Below, in pieces: positions 1-9,133 of a stretch of DNA of 30,395 nucleotides (position 1 is the first letter of the stretch; every line of letters begins with the position of its first letter). The stretch spans positions 1 through 30,395 of the forward strand of contig MSJI02000863.1 in the NCBI GenBank assembly GCA_001931905.2. Reading direction: 5' to 3'. Source of the stretch: Cladosporium sp. IMV 00045. Its lineage: Eukaryota; Ascomycota; Dothideomycetes; Cladosporiales; Cladosporiaceae. A program made the translations under genes and the position numbers. A model generated the notes under the pieces. That model was not told the origin of the DNA, searched no databases, and was given only the letters and a program-made list of their open reading frames with translations.

Positions 1-2
1 CA

Positions 3-395
<393 letters not shown>

Positions 396-2035
396 GCGTC
401 TCGACTCTTGATACCCACATCATCAACACACTTTCAATGAGCGCATCCACCACGACCTCCCGCCACGGCGGTGATGGGCGGTGGTAGCTCGTTCAGGCAT
501 GGACTTTTCTCATCAGGGCGTTTGGTTTTCACACAGGCAGAAAGGGTTTCTGCACGGGGTTTTCAATTGGGTTCTTTAGTGATATCACAGATCAGTCGAG
601 AGTACGGTGACCACCAAGGAGGGAATGGTGGCACAGACAAATGCGATGTATCATAACGACAATGGTGCAATGCGACAGCCTTACACATTTCAAATCACTC
701 TGTGCCCATTCTCCATGTTTGTCTCATCATCTCAATTGTCTTCGCTGTCTCTTGTTGTGACCCACCCCTCCCGGGCGCAATTTGCTCATCGCCACCGCCA
801 CGTATGATGAGCAGTTTGGACCCCGTCCCGCTGTACAGCCCGTCGTCCATCGGCCCAAGCCTCGCCTGCAATTCATCGAAGTCCACCAAGAGCAGCCCAT
901 GATTTACTCTGAATCATCATGTATTGATCCCCTGTCACGCGAGAGTCTATGATATTACTGATGACTCCTCCCACTGCAACGCATTGCATGTAATACAACC
1001 ACAAGTTTGCCCGATAATAAGACGAGGACGAGAGGGAAGATCTGGCTGGCTGGGCGTCTTTGGTTCTCGGGTTCTGGTGAATGGCGCTTTGCTTTTCTGC
1101 CTTCCTTTCTTTCCTTTTCTTGATCTCTCCCTTTACTTGCTTTCTGTAGAAGTCATCATTACCCTACTATACTATAGAATAGCTGAGTTTGTATTTGCTC
1201 TGAATGTGGTTTGCTTGTTTGCTACTCTAAGCTGCCTTATCCGCGTGTTCAAATCCGGCTTTATCCTTGTAATAAGCCTTGAGTCTGGCAGAGGCGTTGA
1301 ATGGCAGTGACGGCCTCTCCAGCAAGGTTCGTTGGTGAGTCGAGCTTGTACATGCATTTGCGAACATGCACAGTAAAGATCACATCCCGACGTCTTAAGA
1401 CCTTCAGGTTATTCGGAGCTTACTGTTGCTATTTCCCGTGCAATGTGTCTGAGAATGCAAAGCGCTGGGAGTTGCTCTGCTTGGTATTCTGGTCGAATCT
1501 GTCTGTCAGATATACTGAGACCTGATGGACGACGAGTCACCCGGTACGTGAGACACAAGTCAGCGCCTCGTGCGGCCTTGGAGTGCGGCTGCGTCAAACT
1601 TGAAGCGAGCAGGTGTTCTTGTAGACGAACGCCAGTGGATTATTCCTTCCTTGAGCTTTTCTTATTACCTACTGGTTAGTAACTACGGCTTTGCAAGATT
1701 TAATTATTGACGACGAGAGTTGGGCACATGTCTACCCAGAATCTGTATGCAGTGGAGTGTCTCCAATCCGTCACCCAAAATAGACGGCGCCGGATTCAGC
1801 ACCCGGCGAACTTCAGCCCTACGACACCGGCATGCTGGCCGATCACGCTGGTGAAAGGACCCTGACGTGATCATGCAAAGCCAATATGTCCCGATAGCCC
1901 GAGGTTGGCCTTTCACTCCCTTTTTGTTGCCTTTGCGCGCCTCAACAACATCTTGCACCATGGCTCCATGACAAAAAGCAAACACCACATCTGCTACTTC
2001 CGCAACCTGGCGCGCCTCGCCGAAATCCGATCACG
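396..2035. other. Non-coding stretch between H3 and the Mpv17-like gene
   Basis: About 1.6 kb with no convincing gene. It should hold the 3' UTR of H3 at the left and the promoter of the Mpv17-like gene at the right. A pyrimidine-rich tract lies near 1085-1150. Open frames here are short and have either no ATG or low-complexity translation. The one exception worth a look is a GC-rich minus-strand frame at 695-913, treated as a finding. I saw no tRNA or other RNA gene. Confidence 0.6.
1841..1872. promoter_or_regulatory. Inverted repeat GATCACG...CGTGATC upstream of Mpv17-like gene
   Basis: A perfect 7-bp inverted repeat: GATCACG at 1841-1847 and CGTGATC at 1866-1872, with 18 bases between. 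The same heptamer GATCACG occurs again at 2029-2035, directly before the ATG at 2036. It may be a regulatory element or chance; no known factor is assigned. Confidence 0.25.
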
Positions 2036-2857
2036 ATGAGTGCCCTAAACTTCGCTGGACGCTCGACTCTTCGACAATTACACCAGTCCGTCCAGCGCAA
2101 CATCCTCCGTCGACACCAGGCACGCTATGAATCCTCCAAGCCAAATAGCCCTCAGAAAGGCTCTCGCAACATCTCCTCCCTCGCCACGAGAGCCTCTCGA
2201 TTCCTGCTCCCAGCCCAAGCGCAAGCCTGGGTAGAGCCCTTCATGCGACCCTTCCACGGCTACGCGCGCATGCAGCAGCGCTCACCACTCTTGACACAGC
2301 TGGAATCCTCCCTCGTGATCTACTTCCTCGGCGACCTCAGCGCGCAGTCAGTCTCTTCCAGCGGCTTCGAAACCGCATCGTACGAACCTTCCCGCGGCCT
2401 GCGCGCTCTCATAATCGGCGGCATCAGCTCAATCCCTTCGTACAAGTGGTTCATGTTTCTGGGCAACCACTTCAACTACGCTTCGCACACGCTCTCCCTC
2501 GCCGTCAAAATCGTCATCAACCAATCGGTCTTCACGCCAATATTCAACACCTACTTCTTCGGCATGCAGTCTTTGCTTTCCGGCTCGACGCTCGCGGAGG
2601 CGAAGCAGAGAGTCATCGACACCGTGCCGGTGAGCTGGAAGAATAGTTGGAAAGTCTGGCCGGCGGTAACGGCGTTTTCGTTCACGTTCATTCTGCCGCA
2701 GTATAGAAATGTTTTTGCCGGTGTTATTGCGATAGGTTGGCAGACTTATTTGAGTTGGTTGAATAAGACGGCTGAGGCGATGGAGTTGGGGAAGTCGGAG
2801 ATGAAAGAGCTGAAAGAGGAGGAGTCTGGGAAGACGAGCATGAAGGCAGTCCCGTGA
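2036..2857 (+). CDS. Mpv17/PMP22-family organelle membrane protein
   Basis: A single-exon 273-aa protein. The C-terminal half carries the Mpv17/PMP22 signature: WKVWPAVTAF at about 205-214, LPQYR, then WQTYLSWLNK ending at 244. Upstream are the family's other landmarks: YFLGDLSAQ near residue 100 followed by an Arg and a Gly-Pro-type turn, and INQSVFTPIF in the middle. Members are four-helix integral proteins of the inner mitochondrial membrane (yeast Sym1, Mpv17) or of peroxisomes. The N-terminal 60 residues are Arg/Ser-rich with almost no acidic residues (STLRQLHQSVQRNILRRHQ), which fits a mitochondrial presequence and makes this longer than the roughly 200-aa family core. The last 30 residues are charged. 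The precise orthology (Sym1 or a paralogue) cannot be settled here. The ATG follows cgatcacg and is the first in frame. Confidence 0.9.
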   Translation: MSALNFAGRSTLRQLHQSVQRNILRRHQARYESSKPNSPQKGSRNISSLATRASRFLLPAQAQAWVEPFMRPFHGYARMQQRSPLLTQLESSLVIYFLGDLSAQSVSSSGFETASYEPSRGLRALIIGGISSIPSYKWFMFLGNHFNYASHTLSLAVKIVINQSVFTPIFNTYFFGMQSLLSGSTLAEAKQRVIDTVPVSWKNSWKVWPAVTAFSFTFILPQYRNVFAGVIAIGWQTYLSWLNKTAEAMELGKSEMKELKEEESGKTSMKAVP

Positions 2858-3316
2858 GGGTTGGATATTGCATGGAATTGTGGATTTTGGGAGCATTTTG
2901 GGACACGGCGTTCAGCATATGGGAAAAGATGATCGCACTGGGTTGCATTGGCTTTCTGCAGTCGCGTGGAAGATCTTTGGAGAGCAATCTCTACAGGCGT
3001 TCTGTAGCATATTTGGGAGATACCAGTTCGTGTTTTGGAGGGGCACTTATCATAGAAATATGAACAATATACACGAAGTTATTTTGATATAATCACGACT
3101 TTGGGATTCAACCAATCACCCGCGTTTGTTAAAACAGTTACCACATTGTTCAGGATCAATCGATGCAAATCGATCAACACGTGAGACCGCGTGAGAAGAC
3201 CCGCGCGCTTCGATGACCGCACCACTCCCAGAACATCACCTCATGACGCCAACGCGCAAGATCGCCAACAACGGCGCCAACCAAACCCACTGCCCAAACC
3301 GCGCGACCATGGCAGC
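2858..3316. other. Intergenic region upstream of EXO5-like gene
   Basis: About 460 bp with no gene. It contains the 3' UTR of the Mpv17-like gene and the promoter of the next. A short direct repeat, AATCGAT at 3158-3164 and 3168-3174 (period 10), sits about 150 bp before the proposed ATG. The coding-like frame from 3191 begins with GTG, not ATG, so it is treated as 5' leader. Confidence 0.5.
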
Positions 3317-5042
3317 ATGGCAGGCCCGGACTCCTTCAAAGACCCAACCGCGCCGATAGCAGCAGGCCCTCCAAGCGATTACGGCTCGGATTTCGACGAT
3401 GACACCGTGACCGAACTGCTCTCGCAAGCCGACCGGTATTCCCAGTCAGTAGCAAGTCTCGCGTCTTTCCAGGACTTGCAGTCGCAATCGCAGCAGCAAG
3501 ATCCAGTGGTTCAGGATGCGCCTCCTGCGCTGCAGCGCTCAGTCCTGCTTAAGCGGTCGATCGCACAGAGTGATTCTTGCGACGTCCCAAGTGGCATTTC
3601 TCGTGAGCCGCAGGTCGAAATCGAGTATAGCGAGAGCAACCGCTCAGCATTCTCCCGTACGTACTTCACTAGCTTCGATCTCTTTCCCCGATTTCAGTTT
3701 CAGGCTGACCTAGCTAACACAGCGCCTTACAGCAGAACTCCGCTCACCTAAATCCCCATCCGGCGAGAACAGCAACGAAGATGCCGCCGCCAAAGCACCC
3801 GAACAGCCGGGCGAAGACCCACGCGCCCCTCTCGATCGCTTCCGCAGCAGAAAGCCCCTCAGCGTGACGGATCTGGTGTCGCCCGCCTGGTGCGAGCAGC
3901 AGTACTGGTACAGCCTCACGCGCTTCGGACGGGTGAGGAAGACCAAGGCGATGAAGCAGGGGAGCTCGGTGCACAAAGTCTTGGAAGAGCAGGTGCACCG
4001 CGAGGTGAAAGTGGATGTGCAGACGAGGGAGGACATGTTCGGGCTGAGGATCTGGAATGTCGTTCAAGGGCTGCGTACGCTGAGGGCTACGGGCATGACG
4101 AGAGAGATGGAGGTTTGGGGCATTCTGGATGGGGAGGTGGTCAATGGGATTATCGATGAGATTAATACTGTGTGTCCCGATGAAGAGGCTGAGGAGGCTA
4201 TGTTGAGGAAAGAGGAGGGAGCGAGAAATGGTGAGCAGAAGGGCAAGCCTCTCGAGACGGGCCAGCAGACTCTCGCGGGTTACATGCAAGGCTCGCAGAA
4301 TGCCCGTATCCTCGAAGAGCACTTCAACAGCGCGCCTGCTTCGAGCCATCACGATATATCCAGCACTTTCTACATCTCGGACGTCAAAACACGACAATCC
4401 AAGTCCCTCCCACCGAGCGGCAGCCAATCGAAACCCGTCTACATACAGCTCATGCTCTACCGCCGACTCTTCGCCTCGCTCGCCGCAAACGAGACGCCAG
4501 CTGAGAGAGTCTTCGAGCGCTACAGCCTTGATCCGCACGCCACTTTCAGCGACAGTTTCATCGCGGAAGTCGGCCAGCTCGATTTCGACTCATTCAGCGA
4601 CGAAGAAGCAGGCGACGCCACGTACGGAAGAAACCAAGACTCCGTGTCAGAACTCTTAGCGCACAACTCCCTCTCAAGTCTCTGGTCCTTCATGATCGCC
4701 GAGTTCGCGCGCACGATCCCCAATCCTCTGCCTCCATCGCCGAACGTTCGCTCTTCGCTGTCGAAACTTCTCTCGGTCGAGTACCGGAGCGGTCGCTCGG
4801 GCGACGTGCTCGGCAAGAAGTCTTTCGTGAGCGACGACCAGACGCTGAAAGCTTACGTTGACGACGAACTTCGTTGGTGGAAGGGTCAGAGGCCCACGAA
4901 GGGCGTGGATATCGAGGATGCCTTCAAGTGTCGGATTTGTGAGTTTGCTGAGGGGTGTAGTTGGCGCGAGGAGAAGATCGAGGAGGCGAAGAGGAAAGCG
5001 AGACTTAGAAATGGGGCTGGGGCGAGGAAGAGTGAGGTGTGA
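3317..5042 (+). CDS. Exonuclease V (EXO5/Dem1 family), Fe-S cluster nuclease
   Basis: Two exons, 3317-3656 and 3733-5042, give 549 aa. The intron (76 bp) has donor GTACGT and acceptor TTACAG; the phases match (c + ca). Joining it restores the family motif LSVTDLVSPAWCEQQYWY. EXO5 is a single-strand DNA exonuclease of the RecB/PD-(D/E)XK class; in yeast it acts in mitochondrial DNA maintenance, in fission yeast and humans also in the nucleus. Seen here: Cys167 in AWCEQQ and Cys513, Cys516, Cys522 in KCRICEFAEGC, the four ligands of the 4Fe-4S cluster that clamps the two ends of the fold. Asp255 (GIIDEI), then Asp330 and Lys332 (ISDVKT), are the likely catalytic D and DxK residues, and QLMLYR follows. 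The first 113 residues are Ser/Gln-rich and probably disordered. The start is the first in-frame ATG. Confidence 0.93.
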
Positions 5043-5183
5043 ATATGTGTACCTAGGTAGGTGCTGGATGGATTCTGTTGACAGTCTGTGCGTTTCATTC
5101 ACTGCTCGACCGTGTCGTCATTTGTTGTTGTTTACGGCTTGTGATCGAAGCTCGACTTTTCCATTTACAGCTTCACTTCCTGC

Positions 5184-5211
5184 ACACCTACACCATTACA
5201 CCTACACCATC
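5184..5211. repeat. 14-bp tandem duplication in leader of F-box-like gene
   Basis: Two adjacent copies of ACACCTACACCATY, at 5184-5197 and 5198-5211, 60 bp before the ATG at 5271. The copies differ only in the last base. It probably lies in the 5' UTR or core promoter, a CA/CT-rich stretch typical of fungal leaders. Confidence 0.7.
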
Positions 5212-5270
5212 AATAACATCGCTTTCGCCTTCACTTCATTGAAGAACCAAAATCTCTCGTCAAAGCAAGT

Positions 5271-6558
5271 ATGGACACCATTCAACCCAGTGATCAACAG
5301 CAGCAGGAGGATACCCGCCCGCTGTTCTTCAAGAAAGTGCCTCCTGAGCTGCGCCTGCGCATCTACCACGATGTATTGGACGCGCCATGCCCTCTCAAAA
5401 TCGCCGAGCACACGCAGGGTGACGAGGTCATGTAAGTCGAAGGCAGTCTCGTGCTCTTCATGCAAAGAACACATTCGAAAACGCTGACCTGGGAGCAACA
5501 GCTTCAACACATCGCTGCTCCGGGTGTGCAAGCAAGCCTACCTCGAGAGTCGCGAGGTGCTGTTCAAGATCAACACGATTCGCACGAGCGCAAGTGACTT
5601 CCCCAAAACGGCCCTACGCTGCCAGCCTCACGTGCAGACTTTCACCGTCTGGATCGACAACGATCACGCCGAGCTGCTGAATGCCGTTATGAGTCTCTAC
5701 CGCAGCGCGGGATCGAACGCCTTCAAAAGCCTCCGCGCGCTGACACTCGAAACTGACAATCTACGTTCCTACTCGGTTCGCGAGTTGCTTTCGATCATTT
5801 CGAGCTCTCCTATCACCATTGAGCGGGACCTCAAATGTCCAGCGATCGGCGTCTTCACTCTCCCAATCATCGGCCGAACCAGGAACATCACACTCCGCCT
5901 CGAACACACTCTCCTGCACCCAGCCTGGCAAATTGCCTCTACCGCCACCGAACCGCTTCCCTCAGAAGAAGAACACCGCGTCTCCGCCGGCGTGTTAGGA
6001 ACCAGGCGCGCGAGTTTTCTCAAAGAGATCAAGTGCATCTACGCCGCAGACAACACCATCCTCTCCCCGTCTCTCACTAACGATAGCACCACCCGCGAGG
6101 AGACGCTCTCCTTAATCCGCTCGCGCCTCCTCCCCAACCTTCTCCGCCGCTTCATCGCCAATCGCGACACGATCTTGAGAGTAGCAAGCGGTGACGTTGG
6201 CGCATCCGTCCCGCGCCTTCTCACTGAGTCGTACTGGTGGAAAGAGCGCAGTCGCAGCGGCCAGCTCTTGAGTTTCTTTTTCCAAGCCGACGACTGTCTA
6301 CAGGTATGTCTGACCGATTTCATTGCTGTTGAGAGGGGAGAGTCTTCTTCGGGTGACGTGTACGAGGGGGATTTGAACGATCTGAGGGAGCAGATCACGG
6401 AGCTTTTGGCGCTGAATTTGGGCGATCGCGAGATGTTGGTGGAGGTGGTTGATGATTTTCGGAATTCGGTGGTCGAGGAATCGTCGGATTTGTCTGAAGG
6501 GGAGACTGTGAGGGCGGGAAGGGTGTCCGAAGAAGAAGAAGAAGAGTGCGATTTTTGA
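5271..6558 (+). CDS. F-box-like protein of the fungal ELRLRIY type
   Basis: Two exons, 5271-5431 and 5502-6558, give 405 aa. The 70-bp intron has donor GTAAGT, a GCTGAC branch site and acceptor AACAG; phase 2 is preserved and it rebuilds EVIFNTSLLRVCKQAYLES. Residues 18-37 read LFFKKVPPELRLRIYHDVLD, the degenerate F-box-like helix pair common in Dothideomycete and Eurotiomycete proteins, followed by LLRVCKQAYLESREVLF. In this large family the typical sequence is an LPxELRxxIYxxVL helix, then LLxxCRQ. F-box proteins recruit substrates to SCF ubiquitin ligases, but most fungal members of this type have no known target. The C-terminus is very acidic (EEEEEECDF). It follows EXO5 on the same strand by 228 bp. 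The family call is good; the cellular role is unknown. Confidence 0.8.
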
Positions 6559-6810
6559 GAAAACGAGGAGGCTCGTTAATACCGTTCGGTATCCGGCAGG
6601 GTGGGCTGGGTGTCATCTGCATGGCCGATGGTTTTTTACCAACGCCTCTTGATGAGCTTGTTGAGGAAGGACACTTGGAAACGATCGAAGAGGATACTTC
6701 ACTAGGGACCAATTTGGTCCATCGGATGGCCAAAATCAAGGTCAAAGAAAACCGCTGCTTTTTGCTTTGCAACCAGCCATAGCCTACGAGAAATGACAGC
6801 AAAAACTTCA

Positions 6811-7995
6811 TCACATCATGAAACCACTAAGAACCACAACTCCTATGGCCGCCCACCAAGCCCACCTCGACCCTCCAACCACCCTCCCCACCCCACCCAC
6901 AACCTCTCTTGAAGACTCCACCGGCGCCTCAGCACCACCCGAAAAAGACCCCGTCGCACCCTCGCCCTTCTCACTCACCTTCAACTCCCGATAACTAGTC
7001 ACAGGCCCACCGTCCCCTCCATCCAAAGCAGGACAACTCGTCGTCGACGTCGCCGTGGCGGTCACTTCGCCCGAGACGGCTGTGGGTGTGGCGAAGTGCG
7101 CACTCCACAGTTGTTCGGGTAGCTGGTAGGCCCAGAGGGAGGAAATGGAGCTCGCTTGGGAAGACGTCCATTGAGGTGAGCCCGCGATGGCTGTGCAGAT
7201 TGCTGGACCGAGGCCGACGTCGATGCAGCTGGTTGCTTCTTCATCGGATGGGAAGTCGGTTGCCGAGGGGGCTGGGCTGGTGGTTGGAGATGAGGCATCG
7301 GATGCTGATGCTGACTTAGCTTCCGCCGCGGCGCTGGAGTACATCTGTTCGATGTTGGCGTAAAAGCAGACGGGGCTATCGACAAACATGCCGTACTCCT
7401 CGGCGGTGAAGAGGTCTTGCTGGAAAGACAGTCGGTTCGGTGTGGGACCGCTCATTTCGGCCACGACGTCCAGGCTGATCAGGCGAGGGTCAGAGGTGAA
7501 GGTGTAGGTCACGTTGTTCTGGTTGAGGATGTAGTTGGCTGTGCTGTTCGTTGCGCCGTCGCTGGTCGAGGAGACTTGTATTGGTTTAGGGAATGGAGGA
7601 GTGGAAGAACTGCTGTCGTCTTCATCCTCGTCGTCGCCACCGGCAAGATCCACTATGTTACTGAGCAGGTCGAAAACTTGCTCGACCGACTCCAGAGCTT
7701 TATCGATGAGCTCCTTGTTCCGGGCATAGAAGCCTTCCTCGGATCTGAATGGCGTAGTCGATTCAGGCGCAGTACCTCTCCCAGCGCCTGCGATACCAGT
7801 CAAGGCTCCATCGCCAACGTCTCCTACTCCTACAGGACGGGCATTGTTCGGACGATATGGTGAGTTCGACACCTCGCCCACTCTTGGAGGTGCTCTGACT
7901 GGAGGTGCTCTGACGGGAGGTATAAATGCGCGCTCACGAATGGATGAGCCCTGCGCAGCGGCGGCAAGGAGGATACAACAACTCAACGAACGCAT
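6811..7995 (-). CDS. Uncharacterised secreted, probably GPI-anchored protein
   Basis: A single-exon 394-aa protein with no family that I recognise. It starts with a signal peptide (MRSLSCCILLAAAAQGSS). Next comes a Pro/Arg repeat (PPVRAPPVRAPPRV, residues about 27-40), a Gly-rich linker, an acidic patch with DEDEDDSSSS, then a folded-looking part with IL-type strands and Cys pairs. A Ser/Thr/Ala-rich stretch typical of O-glycosylated cell-wall proteins follows. The extreme C-terminus is hydrophobic (RWAWWAAIGVVVLSGFMM) with small residues before it, which fits a GPI attachment signal or a single membrane anchor. It is convergent with the F-box-like gene, 252 bp apart. Likely location is the cell surface; function is unknown. 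Confidence 0.75.
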   Translation of the reverse strand: MRSLSCCILLAAAAQGSSIRERAFIPPVRAPPVRAPPRVGEVSNSPYRPNNARPVGVGDVGDGALTGIAGAGRGTAPESTTPFRSEEGFYARNKELIDKALESVEQVFDLLSNIVDLAGGDDEDEDDSSSSTPPFPKPIQVSSTSDGATNSTANYILNQNNVTYTFTSDPRLISLDVVAEMSGPTPNRLSFQQDLFTAEEYGMFVDSPVCFYANIEQMYSSAAAEAKSASASDASSPTTSPAPSATDFPSDEEATSCIDVGLGPAICTAIAGSPQWTSSQASSISSLWAYQLPEQLWSAHFATPTAVSGEVTATATSTTSCPALDGGDGGPVTSYRELKVSEKGEGATGSFSGGAEAPVESSREVVGGVGRVVGGSRWAWWAAIGVVVLSGFMM

Positions 7996-8245
7996 TGAGA
8001 ATGTAGGCGGTCTGTCACCCCGGTCGATATGAGTGGTGAGGATCGTTGAAAAGACATGATGACTGGAATATCTTTCTGCTTAACAGCATAGTTGACCGTT
8101 ATGCTAAGATAGACTAAGTCGTATAGTATCGACGAAGGAGCGAGGCTAGATGTTGTTGGGTATAAGCGCAGTGCATGCATTGGTGGCTTTCTTTGGGAGA
8201 TTGCTAAGTCCAGCCGCACGGCGCTACTTTGTGAGTGATGTGCAA

Positions 8246-8262
8246 GGGTTAGGGTTGGGGTT
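8246..8262 (+). repeat. Short telomere-like motif (TTAGGG type)
   Basis: GGGTTAGGGTTGGGGTT, one perfect and one imperfect TTAGGG unit, 251 bp upstream of the ATG of the minus-strand GPI-anchored protein gene. TTAGGG is the usual telomere repeat in filamentous ascomycetes. Two units are too few to show a telomere fusion. A second such motif lies at 14430-14441. Confidence 0.5.
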
Positions 8263-8684
8263 ACTCGGATCAATACAGATCTACCAATTGTCTCAATCAC
8301 GAATAATTTAGACCGCTTCTTCGACATTGATTAGGTCATAATAGCCAGAGGATTATTTTGACTATTCATAATGTAGATAAATGCTCCTGTGTGCGATGCA
8401 ATCCCCGTCCGAGATCGACCAAGGTGTTACGACAAGCCAGCAGGGGTTGGACGCTTGATGATGTATGTTTACCACAAGCACTTCCAAGCAGCCGAACCAT
8501 AAATAAAGTATGAGAGTTAATATACATTCAGCCTAGACCAAACGAGGATAATGGGAGCAAAAGCGGCTGAGATGGCATTAGTTAGTCAGTCCATCGACTA
8601 TATAACGACGTCTACTGCAGTGCTCGCTGGACACCAAGGCTCAGCTGAAGCATTTCGCTGACTGCGAACTTCACGAGAGCAAAT

Positions 8685-8734
8685 ATGAAACTCAAAGCCA
8701 ACGGCAAAGATGAATCTCAAAATCAACGGCAAAG
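8685..8734 (+). repeat. 25-bp imperfect tandem duplication
   Basis: Two adjacent 25-bp units at 8685-8709 and 8710-8734. Both begin ATGAA and end CAACGGCAAAG, with three internal differences. A third start (ATG) follows. The reading frame shifts between copies because 25 is not a multiple of three, so this is not a protein repeat. Confidence 0.75.
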
Positions 8735-8836
8735 ATGTTCCTTTGCCTAAGCCATATCCCGTCATCCCTGTATGCCTGCAAGGAGACTGGGGTTGGCATT
8801 AGATTGTGGTTGCAAATGGAAGTATGGAACAATGCG

Positions 8837-8898
8837 TATGCATCTAACAAACAACAAAATCATGGCATATGCATCTGTCAAACAACAAATAATGAAAG
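8837..8898 (+). repeat. 31-bp imperfect tandem duplication
   Basis: Two adjacent 31-bp units, at 8837-8867 and 8868-8898. They share TATGCATCT at the start and CAAACAACAAA in the middle, and diverge at the ends. It is AT-rich and non-coding. Together with the 25-bp duplication 100 bp before it, it points to slippage in this spacer. Confidence 0.7.
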
Positions 8899-8925
8899 GC
8901 TCACGTAGTAAAGTCAGACACAGGC

Positions 8926-8942
8926 CGGGTAGGCGGTACCCG
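8926..8942. promoter_or_regulatory. Inverted repeat CGGGTA-N5-TACCCG (CGG-N11-CCG)
   Basis: Perfect 6-bp arms, CGGGTA at 8926-8931 and TACCCG at 8937-8942, 192 bp before the methyltransferase ATG. The outer triplets give CGG-N11-CCG, the layout bound by some Zn2Cys6 dimers (Gal4 uses the same spacing). A candidate binding site, not proven. Confidence 0.4.
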
Positions 8943-8949
8943 ACAAATG

Positions 8950-8984
8950 AAAGTCTCCGTTAGCGATCGCGATTCGGAGACTTT
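8950..8984. promoter_or_regulatory. 10-bp perfect inverted repeat with central GCGATCGC
   Basis: AAAGTCTCCG at 8950-8959 and CGGAGACTTT at 8975-8984 are perfect inverted copies separated by 15 bases. The spacer holds the 8-bp palindrome GCGATCGC at 8963-8970. It lies 150-184 bp before the methyltransferase ATG. It could be an operator for a dimeric factor (CCG-N15-CGG) or form a hairpin. Confidence 0.45.
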
Positions 8985-9094
8985 ATAGGAAGCGATATTG
9001 TCTCTGATCCGCTCAAAGAGCATCCTACGTCGGCTAAGAGAGAATAAATAAAGATCAAAATCGTTCCAACAAAGCAAGCAGCTTCACTTGCACA

Positions 9095-9111
9095 GTCGGT
9101 CAACGTCCGAC
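9095..9111. promoter_or_regulatory. Inverted repeat GTCGG-N7-CCGAC next to the start
   Basis: GTCGG at 9095-9099 and CCGAC at 9107-9111, giving TCGG-N7-CCGA, 22 bp before the methyltransferase ATG and probably in its leader. This is the third CGG/CCG palindrome in 190 bp. Confidence 0.35.
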
Positions 9112-9133
9112 GATCAACACCAGGCGAGAAGCA

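Larger units (their letters stand above)
7996..9133. other. Intergenic region with small duplications and palindromes
   Basis: About 1.1 kb between two divergent genes, more AT-rich than the flanking genes. No gene is seen. It holds a telomere-like motif (8246-8262), two small tandem duplications (8685-8734 and 8837-8898) and three CGG/CCG inverted repeats in the 210 bp before the methyltransferase, each listed separately. An AATAAATAAAG sequence near 9045 lies about 90 bp before the next ATG and could serve as a TATA-like element. Confidence 0.55.

Noticed and set aside
1238..1262. GTTCAAATCC resembling a tRNA B box
   Set aside because: The flanks do not pair into a T arm and no anticodon or acceptor stem can be formed around it.
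924..1310. 128-codon ATG or near-ATG frame downstream of H3
   Set aside because: Composition is that of translated pyrimidine-rich spacer; no motif, no sign of splicing partners.
3191..3316. 42-codon N-terminal extension of the EXO5-like protein
   Set aside because: It starts with GTG and has no in-frame ATG before 3317, so it is taken as leader unless an upstream exon exists.
6304..6350. Possible second intron in the F-box-like gene (GTATGT at 6304)
   Set aside because: The frame stays open through it, no acceptor at usual distance keeps frame better, and the uninterrupted reading is simpler.
8246..8262. Chromosome-end or telomere-fusion scar
   Set aside because: Only about two TTAGGG units with normal unique sequence and genes on both sides.
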